Origin: Planctomycetota bacterium
GTDB lineage: Bacteria > Planctomycetota > Phycisphaerae > Sedimentisphaerales > Anaerohalosphaeraceae
Length of the DNA stretch: 16,394 bases
NCBI GenBank assembly: GCA_019456245.1
Contig: VRUF01000039.1
Location: 1-16,394 of the forward strand
Reading direction: 5' to 3'
In this document: positions 5,320-13,099 of the stretch, in pieces
Position numbering within the stretch: the first letter of the stretch is position 1
Layout of the letters: each line of letters opens with the position of its first letter
The notes under the pieces: generated by a model
What the model was told of the DNA's origin: nothing
The model's database searches: none
The model's input: the letters and a program-made list of their open reading frames with translations, nothing else
Position numbers and translations under genes: made by a program

Positions 5320-8300
5320 TTATTTCTGAATTGCTTTAATCAACAAAAATGTTTGCTGTGTCGGCTTTCCATGTCCATCTTTATTGGCAGCAGAAAACAT
5401 ACCGGCAACTGGGACAAGAGTGGTTTTGCCTTCAGAGACACCAATAGTGGTATTAATTTTTACAGTGTCACGTAAAGGCCATTCGGTTTTATTTCCTGAT
5501 TCATCCATGTGTTTTTCAACTTTGATAAGATCGGTCTTATTGAACTCAATTTTAAGAATAATTGTCTTTCCATCTCGCTGCATTTTTGGAGTAATGTTAT
5601 ACTCAGTACCAATGGTAAACTGCTCATATACCGGCTCGGGTTTAGCTGAAGAATCTTCTGGTTTTTTATAACTGGTAACATATTCATGTTGGGTCGTGAT
5701 ACTCAAATCAGCGGATTGGCCATCAAGGATTGTTGCCTTCGGGCAGGTAAGTGTGGCAGTATCAGGAGTTGCTGCTATCCATCTTGCAAACTCGTCTGCC
5801 TGCTCATCGGTTAATTGAACAGGTGTACTCAAAGGCTTGTCAGTGCTAATATTTTCAATGCCAAGTTTGCTATGCAAAAAGTCAGGGATCGAAGTTTTTG
5901 GCAGCTTAACTGAAAACACACGGGATGCTATCGCAAATTGTCTGTCCGTCTCAACATTCGTAACGGTCCTCTTTGCCATGGCGCGACTTCTTGCTGCGGC
6001 GGCTCTTTCGGCAGCGGTTTGCATTGTCGCGGGGGTTTCTATTGTGGTTTTTGGATTGGTTTTTTCACCGGGTCTTAGAGAGACTCCATCATTTACGGTC
6101 CAAAAGTATTCATCGCTGTCATTTAACGCTTCTAAGCTGTATGACGCACCGGGAACTATTTGTCTGAACTGTTTGCCTTTCAACTTGACATAGAACGCCT
6201 GAAACTGTCCATTTCCCTGACTGGTGCTTCCAGGATAGCCCTCTGCTCTTATCAAAATATCCTTTTGTCCTTCTGCTTTAAGAACAAAGTTAAATCCGGC
6301 ATTTTCACAAAACTCAACTAACTGCCTATGATCCTGACCTTCATTCCACTCCTCGATACCCATCAGGAACGTCCAGTGTTTAGGGTTTTTCTTTATCCAC
6401 TCTGGAAGCCTTTCGTCATTCGACCAATATAAACCATTCACATGTGCTTGTTTAATTTGCTTGTACTCAACAAATGGATATTGGTGCGGCTCTATTGGAT
6501 TATATTTCCCCCCGGAATTTGCCTTAAAGAATTTTACGACATCATCCATCATTTCACTCTTAATGCTGTGTGAAACTCCGTTGTATGTTATGCACTGGGC
6601 ATTAATATTTTGATCATTGTAAATTTTTTGGGTTAAATCCCATCGGTTTGGCATCATCTTTTCGGCTAATGCATTTTTAATTATATCAGCTTCTTTTTCG
6701 CTCCATGCATCGCGCGACGGCAACGTGTCGTTTCTGTCGAAGGCACCCATATAAATATAATGAGCTACCTGTCTGAAAGTTTTTTCGTTGAAAGGCTTAC
6801 CGATAAATCTTTCGATCCCGGCTAGCCCGATCGGGAAAGGAAGCTCGTATCCGTTCCAATTACTCACAGGAAGTGTTGGCAGTCCATTAACGCCTCCTAC
6901 AGCTACAGCTTTAACCATTTCAGGATGCAGATAAGAATATCGATTAGAGAATTTCGCCGATGCGGAAAAACCATGCATGAAAATCTGGTCGTCGATCTTA
7001 AATCCGTTAACACGCAAAAACTCCTGAGCGTATTTGATCATTGCTGTTAGCTGTAGATCGATGCGATTGAGTTTGCCTTCGTTAATCTCAAGGGTATCAC
7101 GATCCAGAGCATGGGTATAAGCCTGCCAATTTTTTCTGGGCCGGGGAAATGTCGGTACCAGCAGCGGCGAACCTAAACTCCTAGCGATCTTGTTTGGATA
7201 ATTGTTTCTGACAGTACGCAAAGCTTTCTCCCGATGTACCTCAAGATCATCGGAAGTCGTTCCGGTATTATTGGGTTCGACCAGAAGGTGAACTTTCTGA
7301 TTTTTATCAACGGTTTTTGGTATGAACAGATAAAACGGAAAATTGAAACCTGCCTGCTCGTCGGCTTTGACCTTTATTACATCATCACCTGTCAGACTTA
7401 TCTTTTGTATTGCCGAAACCATGGCACTTTCGGCAACATCGGGCTTTACCGCCCTGCTCGCAGTGGACCTTGATGATCCGCCTCTGATCATTGGTATTTT
7501 GGGAACGTAGCTGTTTTTGTTATAGAAGTACAGATTGCCAAAACTATCGTTCCCATTGGCTGAAACGAATTTTGACTGCAGCCAGGTATCCTTATTGCCT
7601 TCAATATAATTAAGTGTGCGTGTAAACTCACCTCTGCCACGTTTTATTATTGGCCCCGGCGAACAACCGGTTGATCCGTTAGTTGATAAAAAATGAATCT
7701 GGGCTTCATTGCGGGAGGACAATTTGTATTTAGCCTTGATAGTATAAGTCTGCCCCGCTTCGATCTTGCCGGTTGTTCCGAGAATTTCTACGATTTCGAT
7801 AGAATCACCCGGCAAAAAATCCGATGTAGTGTCAATTTCAATTGGGATCGAAAGCCTGACAGAAGTCTTTGCTCTTGCTGCATTTATTTCTTTGAATTCT
7901 TCCGCGGTATAAACCCAGATAAGGTTGCCGTCTATGATATATTTATGCGTGCCGAGAATCGCCTGGAGAGCTTCTTCAAATGTTACATCGTAGAGTTCTG
8001 CTACCGGAACCTGACCATCTACATTTTCAGACGGGATAATATTTTTCTTGAAGAATTTACCTAACATCTTTAACGCTGATCTTATGGTAGTGCCATCACT
8101 AAATTGCAGACACTCAATACGCTTTTGATCATCATCAGAATCATTGAAACCAGTTTTTTCAATTTCAATTGCGGGTTTTTTTGCGGCAGTTGCCTTTGGT
8201 GCTACTGATGTTGCATTTTTAAAGCGTGTCGGCTGCTCTGTCTTTTGGTATTCCAGTTTTCCGTGGTTTTTGTTGCGTGAGCTGTCATTGGCAATACTGC

Positions 8301-10407
8301 CTTTGCCTTCGTCGAAATTCCAGTAAGCAACCAAACCGTCGGAATCGGCTGCGACCGAACGGGCCATGTTTGTTTTGATCTGGTCTTCTGTGCGTGCAAC
8401 GTTCCAGATGCGCACTTCGTCGATCATGCCCTTAAAGTGTTCTGTAGAGCCACCCGGGAATCCGTTGCCTATATACAGATCAATGTTAGAGTGCATCAAG
8501 TCTTTCTGGGGATGCTGCTGCTTGTTAACGAGTTTGCCGTCAACATAGAATGATACATATTCGGTTCCATACACGCCTGCGAAATGATGCCATGTTCCCG
8601 CACGCTCTGTGTGTTCTACATTGTCGATAGCTCGAATAGTCGTGCTTCTAAAGCCAAGTCGAATTTGCATTTTTCTGCCGTCCTGATTGGCGGCAAACAA
8701 ATATCCGGGCTTTCCATTCCCGGCTTTACGCAGCAAACGTGTATAAATTGTCTGCGGTCCGTCGATCCAAGCCCACATTTCAATGGTAATTTCGGATTTC
8801 GGTTCCAGCGACGGATGATTTGGTACACGTACGAAGTCACCGGCGCCGTTGAACTTTAGAGCGTAGCCTTTCGGTCCCGACTCATTTGTAACAGATATCC
8901 ATTGAGGTCCTTTAGGCAGGGTGGCAACATTTGAATTTGTTGAAGCCACGGATTCGTTCAATGTTTCTATTTGATTGGCGTATTGTTGTAGTACATTTTG
9001 TGGTACTGGTACGAACCATAGGCCGCTTACTTTTGCTTTTTTATTGTATACTACTTTGATGTCTATTGGGCCCTCTTTGAACTGGCATGTTACGTATATT
9101 ATGTCTGTCCAGAATATTTTTTCTGCTCGGGTGCCAAGCTGCTTTTCGAAAGGTCCGGCCTGGGCTGTTGTTGCTTTCCATACCTCGGCGAGTCTTGATG
9201 GGGGGAGAGCGTTTTTCATTTTATTGTCAAAATTCTGTGTTGCCTGTTCAAACTTTTCGGCTATTAACAATTCTGTGAACGATTCGGCAAGTGCGGTTTT
9301 TTGTTCCGTGTTTGCTGACGTACCTTTGGCGTTTGTTAGTGCTACTACGGAGAGTACGGTGAAAAGTATCACTGCCATTAACGAGAATTTGTACGAGCCT
9401 TTTTTGAATTTTGCTATCATTGTTATTCTTCTTTTTAGCTGCGATCTTTCTTCGAGTATTCCTGCAAGCGAGGGGGTGTATTTGGGCTTGGAGAAATTTT
9501 CCAGCAATTTTACTATTGTCCTGCCGTATTCTGTAGGCTCTTCTATGGGCATCGCCGATAGAGCTAGATTGTCGCAGGCCAGTTCCCTGTCTGATCGCAT
9601 TTTGTAAAATCCAAACCATACTATCGGGTTGAACCAGTGGATTGTCTGTAGTATCGCTACGAGCCAGCCGAGGTAGATGTCGCCGCGCTTTAGGTGGGCG
9701 AGTTCGTGGAGGAGTATGTGTCTTAGCTGGGCGATGCTTAGGGCGTTTAGCATTCCTTCGGGCAATAAGAGACGGGGTCTTAGGAAACCGAATAATGCGG
9801 GGGATGTTACGCGATCGGTTTCTACGACGGCAAGGGGCGTGTGTATGTTCATCTGTACCTTGCAGTCTTCAAGGAGGTCGAGGATGCGGCTGTCTGTTAC
9901 GGGGCGTTTTAGTTTTACAATGCTCCAAAGCCTGAAGTTTCCAGCGAAGACGTATATCGCAAGGACTATCGCACCGATCAGCCAGAGAATCGGTAAAATG
10001 TGCAGCAGTTGCGGGAACGTAAATGGGGTGGTGTCCTGTGAAGTAACTGGCTGGGGCGTTTCTTGCTGTGGCACTATTTGCGATGGCAGCTGGACAGGTA
10101 ATGGAGGCTCTACTGTCGGTGTTTCGTCAATTTTGATTACTTGCGCGATTTCGGCAATAGGCGCAGAGGTCGTGTGCTCTATGGAATCGGGGATGAGGTT
10201 GAAAACGCTTAGACTGCTTTGCGGGGCTGCGGGCATTAACATCCGTACGATCACGAGCAGCCAAAGGCAATAGTGCCACCGCGGAGCAAGTTTTGTTCGC
10301 AATACTATTTTGACTAGCAAAATAATGCAAACCAGGAGGCTTACCTGTAGTGTCGATCTTGTAAGCCATTGAAACCACGGTTGAAGTTGGATCATCAATT
10401 GTTCCAT
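5320..10407 (-). CDS. Giant M56 (BlaR1/MecR1-like) membrane metallopeptidase with LamG, STN-like, alpha/beta-hydrolase and secretin-like sensor region
   Basis: A 1695-residue protein. Transmembrane helices lie near residues 15-36, 45-60, 134-157 and 339-360. Between the last two is the M56 zinc-protease core with HELAH at 234-238 and the third ligand E275 in DRELACD, all intact. After helix 4 some 1330 residues should lie outside the cytoplasm: a DUF3887-like domain (370-470), a LamG lectin fold (512-700), an STN-like domain (775-842), an unnamed beta-sandwich (850-965), an alpha/beta-hydrolase (1000-1297) with S1148 in HGFSASA, D1224 or D1227, and H1280, an unassigned part (1310-1445), an Ala-rich linker (1461-1480) and a secretin-like beta domain (1547-1690). 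BlaR1 proteins are usually about 600 residues with a penicillin-binding domain in this place. By analogy the outside region senses a ligand and the protease then inactivates the neighbouring repressor. The ATG at 10407 lies one base after the repressor stop with a G6 run upstream; an ATG at 10431 would add eight residues. Sensor function is inferred. Confidence 0.85.
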   Translation of the reverse strand: MEQLMIQLQPWFQWLTRSTLQVSLLVCIILLVKIVLRTKLAPRWHYCLWLLVIVRMLMPAAPQSSLSVFNLIPDSIEHTTSAPIAEIAQVIKIDETPTVEPPLPVQLPSQIVPQQETPQPVTSQDTTPFTFPQLLHILPILWLIGAIVLAIYVFAGNFRLWSIVKLKRPVTDSRILDLLEDCKVQMNIHTPLAVVETDRVTSPALFGFLRPRLLLPEGMLNALSIAQLRHILLHELAHLKRGDIYLGWLVAILQTIHWFNPIVWFGFYKMRSDRELACDNLALSAMPIEEPTEYGRTIVKLLENFSKPKYTPSLAGILEERSQLKRRITMIAKFKKGSYKFSLMAVILFTVLSVVALTNAKGTSANTEQKTALAESFTELLIAEKFEQATQNFDNKMKNALPPSRLAEVWKATTAQAGPFEKQLGTRAEKIFWTDIIYVTCQFKEGPIDIKVVYNKKAKVSGLWFVPVPQNVLQQYANQIETLNESVASTNSNVATLPKGPQWISVTNESGPKGYALKFNGAGDFVRVPNHPSLEPKSEITIEMWAWIDGPQTIYTRLLRKAGNGKPGYLFAANQDGRKMQIRLGFRSTTIRAIDNVEHTERAGTWHHFAGVYGTEYVSFYVDGKLVNKQQHPQKDLMHSNIDLYIGNGFPGGSTEHFKGMIDEVRIWNVARTEDQIKTNMARSVAADSDGLVAYWNFDEGKGSIANDSSRNKNHGKLEYQKTEQPTRFKNATSVAPKATAAKKPAIEIEKTGFNDSDDDQKRIECLQFSDGTTIRSALKMLGKFFKKNIIPSENVDGQVPVAELYDVTFEEALQAILGTHKYIIDGNLIWVYTAEEFKEINAARAKTSVRLSIPIEIDTTSDFLPGDSIEIVEILGTTGKIEAGQTYTIKAKYKLSSRNEAQIHFLSTNGSTGCSPGPIIKRGRGEFTRTLNYIEGNKDTWLQSKFVSANGNDSFGNLYFYNKNSYVPKIPMIRGGSSRSTASRAVKPDVAESAMVSAIQKISLTGDDVIKVKADEQAGFNFPFYLFIPKTVDKNQKVHLLVEPNNTGTTSDDLEVHREKALRTVRNNYPNKIARSLGSPLLVPTFPRPRKNWQAYTHALDRDTLEINEGKLNRIDLQLTAMIKYAQEFLRVNGFKIDDQIFMHGFSASAKFSNRYSYLHPEMVKAVAVGGVNGLPTLPVSNWNGYELPFPIGLAGIERFIGKPFNEKTFRQVAHYIYMGAFDRNDTLPSRDAWSEKEADIIKNALAEKMMPNRWDLTQKIYNDQNINAQCITYNGVSHSIKSEMMDDVVKFFKANSGGKYNPIEPHQYPFVEYKQIKQAHVNGLYWSNDERLPEWIKKNPKHWTFLMGIEEWNEGQDHRQLVEFCENAGFNFVLKAEGQKDILIRAEGYPGSTSQGNGQFQAFYVKLKGKQFRQIVPGASYSLEALNDSDEYFWTVNDGVSLRPGEKTNPKTTIETPATMQTAAERAAAARSRAMAKRTVTNVETDRQFAIASRVFSVKLPKTSIPDFLHSKLGIENISTDKPLSTPVQLTDEQADEFARWIAATPDTATLTCPKATILDGQSADLSITTQHEYVTSYKKPEDSSAKPEPVYEQFTIGTEYNITPKMQRDGKTIILKIEFNKTDLIKVEKHMDESGNKTEWPLRDTVKINTTIGVSEGKTTLVPVAGMFSAANKDGHGKPTQQTFLLIKAIQK

Positions 10408-10408
10408 C

Positions 10409-10786
10409 TTATTTGCCCCCCTTTTCTTCAAGGATCTTTTTCAGTTCTTCGATTTCCTCTTTAGAAAGATCTTCGTCTTCGAGGAACGCGGCAAGCATCG
10501 GCTTTAGGGTGGAGGTGCGTATTTTGCTTATAAAGGATTGTGTCTCTGCGCGGACGGAGGCGGTTTCGGCCAGTAACGGGTAATAGAGGTACTGCCTGCC
10601 CTGCTTGTCGAATGCAATGGCTTTTTTTGTCACCAGCCGGTTGATCAATGTTCGGATGGTCTTTGGCTTCCATGATGTTGCGTCCGATAACCGATCGACG
10701 ATCTCGTTGGCAGTGATCGGTGATTTTGCCCACAGTACTTTCATGACCTGCCATTCGGCGTCTGATATTCTTGGCTTGTTTTCCAT
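10409..10786 (-). CDS. BlaI/MecI/CopY-family transcriptional repressor
   Basis: A 125-residue winged-helix protein. MENKPRISDAEWQVMKVLWA and the following ITANEIVDRL...WKPKTIRTLINRLVTKKAI (to about residue 56) form the DNA-binding domain, and GRQYLYYPLL is the wing. The C-terminal helices (about 78-122) resemble the BlaI dimerisation region where the cognate protease cuts. The start at 10786 is chosen because CGGAGA lies seven bases upstream; a longer frame from 10852 would read through the operators. It is the first gene of a two-gene operon with the M56 protease, one base apart. It should bind the two operators just upstream and so repress its own operon. Targets elsewhere in the genome cannot be seen here. 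Confidence 0.92.
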   Translation of the reverse strand: MENKPRISDAEWQVMKVLWAKSPITANEIVDRLSDATSWKPKTIRTLINRLVTKKAIAFDKQGRQYLYYPLLAETASVRAETQSFISKIRTSTLKPMLAAFLEDEDLSKEEIEELKKILEEKGGK

Positions 10787-10802
10787 TTGAGTCTCCGTGA
10801 AT

Positions 10803-10816
10803 ATTACACTTGTAAT
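10803..10816. promoter_or_regulatory. BlaI-type operator, proximal dyad
   Basis: ATTACACTTGTAAT is a perfect ATTACA-N2-TGTAAT dyad, the core (TACA...TGTA) of known BlaI/MecI operators. It ends 17 bases before the repressor start codon, over the probable start of transcription. Confidence 0.8.
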
Positions 10817-10852
10817 ATTACTAAGTATTACAGATGTAATCCAAAAATCCAA
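10815..10852 (-). promoter_or_regulatory. Promoter region of the repressor-protease operon
   Basis: Two overlapping sigma-70-like options are visible on the minus strand: TTGGAT (10852-10847) with TAATAC (10830-10825) at 16-base spacing, or TTGGAT (10844-10839) with TAATAT (10820-10815) at 18-base spacing. In both cases the BlaI dyads cover promoter elements, which fits repression by occlusion. Confidence 0.5.
10827..10840. promoter_or_regulatory. BlaI-type operator, distal dyad
   Basis: ATTACAGATGTAAT is a second perfect ATTACA-N2-TGTAAT dyad, 24 bp centre to centre from the first. With its flank AAGT it closely resembles the staphylococcal bla/mec operator core as remembered from the literature. 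The inner halves of the two dyads also form TGTAATA-N8-TATTACA. Confidence 0.8.
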
Positions 10853-11077
10853 GGAAATTCTGCGGATTTTTCAAAAAAAAAGATAAAATGGCTGAAAACC
10901 TGCCTTAATAGCGTAATATAGGCGTTTTTTTATATCCCAATTGCCCCTTTACGTTCTGTTTTTGTTTAATGTTTTTTGGGATTATGGCGATATAGTGTTG
11001 GTTGCTGCGCCAGTTGGAACATCTACTTGGTACAGCCTGGGGATTTGTTTTCTGCTTATGGGGGCTTTTCATTAGAT

Positions 11078-13066
11078 ATGAAGTTTTCTATTGGTCAAAA
11101 GATCGGTATTTCGGTGGCGGCGTTTACTTTGCTGGTGATAGTCTGCGCGGTTGTCTCAACGATAAGCATGTGGTCGATCCATAAGGATGTGCAAATGATC
11201 ACGTCGGAATCTTTTCCGCTGGTCATTGCTGCCGAAGAGATGTATTCGAGCAAGGCGGCGGCGCGGCTTGAACTGTTGCGGTATCTTAACGAGGTGGACG
11301 AATCGCAACTGGGGGAGATAGAAAAGAAATATCGCAATTACCTTGCCGCCCATGACAGGTTTGAAGATGCGATCGGTAAAGTGGTATCGCGTGTAGAGGA
11401 AAATCATACTCAGATACGCAAGGTATGGGAAGATGGGATGGCAACGATTATGCCTGCGTTTGAACGCCATGCGAAGGGGACAATGGAAAATCACAGGAAG
11501 TATCTGGCTGTCAAGTTTGCCCGAATTGAAAAGATGGAGGAGCACGAAAAGCTTGGCAAAGAGATGTTGTCACGTCTGTCAGATATGCAAAAAAATAACA
11601 AAGGGAAAGAATCCGTTGTCAGTATCGCTGCAGATCTGAAAATGGAACATATGTGGGCGATGTTTTCGGATGAGGAATATATAACAAAAGGGGCATTTAT
11701 TTCGACTGAGGAACTGGCAAAGATACGTAAGGCATTTGAAGGGTATGGAAATGAGTTTGAAAAGTCGCTTTTGGCTTTGGGCAAGATTTTAAAAAAAAGT
11801 TACAATCTCGAAGCGATAAAAGAGATACGGCGTGTTTTCGATGAGTTTTCTTTTTCGGCACTTGGTCAGGAGCAGTTGTTTGAACTTTTTAAGGCGGAAC
11901 TTTCGTTACAGTCTCAAGGATCTGCAAATCTAGCCGCCGTTGATGCCGCAGGTTTGGCAGACTGGGAGATGGCAAATGAGATCGTGGGACTTACGAAGAA
12001 GGTTTTTGAGGGCGCCGAAGTTATGGCGGCAAGGCGTGCCGGTTCTGTTACAAACAAACTTATCGCGTTTTGCATTATCGCGTTTTTGCTCTGCTTGTTT
12101 ATAACGCGAAATCTGTCGGTTAAGATCGTTCGGCCTATCGAGGCGCTTTCGCTGGCAAGTATGGAGGTGGCAAGCGGCAATTTTTCGCACCGGGTGGAAA
12201 GTAGTTCGCAAGATGAGGTCGGGCAGCTTTGCAATTGTTTTAACCGGATGAGCGAAGAACTTGAGACGGAGACAAAGAAGCGAAAGGACATGGAGCAGGA
12301 TAAAGAATACCTTTTGCGAAAACTGGAAGAGAAGAACCGTGAACTTCAAAGCGTGGTGTATGTCGCATCCCATGACCTGAAGAGTCCTCTGGTTACAATC
12401 AACGGATTCAGCGAGGAGGTCGGTTATATCTGCAACGAGATCAAAGATGTGATCGAAAACGGCGGGGTCGACGAGTCTGTGCGCGAGAAACTGGCGGGGC
12501 TGCTGAATAATGAGATACCTGAGGATCTGCGGTTTATCAGTGCCGGGACGACGAAGATGCAAACTCTTATAGACGGTCTGCTTCAGGTTTCGCGGGTTGG
12601 TACGATAGAAGTAGAGATCGAACCGTTGAACTTAAATGAAATACTGCATTCGATAGAGAATGTCATGCAATATAAAATAAAGAGCAAGGGCGTGAATTTA
12701 ACGATCGAAGATGTGCCCGGATGCACGGGCGATGCAAACCTGGTCAACCAGGTGTTCAGCAATCTTATCGATAATGCATTAAAGTATCTGGATCCGGACA
12801 GAGAGGGGACGATACATGTGTGGGGTCGCGAAAATGGTGTAAGATGTGTTTACTGCGTTGAAGATAATGGCGTCGGTATTGACGAGCGCAATCAGGATCG
12901 TGTTTTCGAATTGTTCCACCGGCTTAAACCTGATAGCGAGGAGACTGGGGAAGGGCTTGGGCTTACGATAGTTTCAAGGATCCTTGAGCGGCTTGACGGT
13001 TCGATATGGCTTGAATCGAAAGCAGGAGAGGGAAGCAGGTTTTTCCTTTCGCTGCCGAAATCGTGA
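11078..13066 (+). CDS. Membrane sensor histidine kinase, orphan (HAMP-HisKA-HATPase)
   Basis: A 662-residue kinase. Helix 1 spans about residues 8-33 and helix 2 about 327-346; the 290 residues between are largely charged and helical, a predicted extracytoplasmic helical-bundle sensor of unrecognised type. Then come HAMP (344-396, RPIEALSLASMEVASGNF...DEVGQLCNCFNRM), a coiled coil (396-424), HisKA with phospho-acceptor H432 in VASHDLKSP, and the ATPase with the N-box NLIDNALKY (562-570), the G1 box DNGVGID (597-602 region) and G2 GEGLGL (624-629). The C-terminal half resembles phytochrome-like or bacteriophytochrome-type kinases. All catalytic residues are present. No response regulator lies nearby, so its partner is elsewhere. 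The ATG at 11078 is the first in frame; GGGGG lies 13 bases upstream, a little far. It is divergent from the BlaI operon, with about 290 bases between the start codons. Confidence 0.9.
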   Translation: MKFSIGQKIGISVAAFTLLVIVCAVVSTISMWSIHKDVQMITSESFPLVIAAEEMYSSKAAARLELLRYLNEVDESQLGEIEKKYRNYLAAHDRFEDAIGKVVSRVEENHTQIRKVWEDGMATIMPAFERHAKGTMENHRKYLAVKFARIEKMEEHEKLGKEMLSRLSDMQKNNKGKESVVSIAADLKMEHMWAMFSDEEYITKGAFISTEELAKIRKAFEGYGNEFEKSLLALGKILKKSYNLEAIKEIRRVFDEFSFSALGQEQLFELFKAELSLQSQGSANLAAVDAAGLADWEMANEIVGLTKKVFEGAEVMAARRAGSVTNKLIAFCIIAFLLCLFITRNLSVKIVRPIEALSLASMEVASGNFSHRVESSSQDEVGQLCNCFNRMSEELETETKKRKDMEQDKEYLLRKLEEKNRELQSVVYVASHDLKSPLVTINGFSEEVGYICNEIKDVIENGGVDESVREKLAGLLNNEIPEDLRFISAGTTKMQTLIDGLLQVSRVGTIEVEIEPLNLNEILHSIENVMQYKIKSKGVNLTIEDVPGCTGDANLVNQVFSNLIDNALKYLDPDREGTIHVWGRENGVRCVYCVEDNGVGIDERNQDRVFELFHRLKPDSEETGEGLGLTIVSRILERLDGSIWLESKAGEGSRFFLSLPKS

Positions 13067-13099
13067 GTCATGGGTCATGGATCGCGGATCGTGATTTGT
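13067..13099. other. Short convergent gap with degenerate repeats
   Basis: Between the convergent kinase and TraB-family genes lie GTCATGGGTCATGG and ATCGCGGATCGTGA, degenerate 7-8-base tandem repeats. No hairpin with a T-run is evident, so no terminator could be assigned. Confidence 0.5.

Noticed and set aside
5320..10407. Beta-lactam resistance receptor
   Set aside because: The protease and repressor are BlaR1/BlaI-like, but no SxxK-type penicillin-binding domain is visible in the outside region and no beta-lactamase is near.
10787..10852. Upstream extension of the BlaI-type repressor by 22 residues
   Set aside because: It would run through the operators and promoter; the ATG at 10786 has a proper ribosome binding site and gives the family's usual N-terminus.
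10976..11077. TTG-initiated 34-residue extension of the histidine kinase
   Set aside because: No ribosome binding site, and the residues before the first Met do not look like part of a kinase; MKFSIGQKIG fits a normal N-terminus before helix 1.
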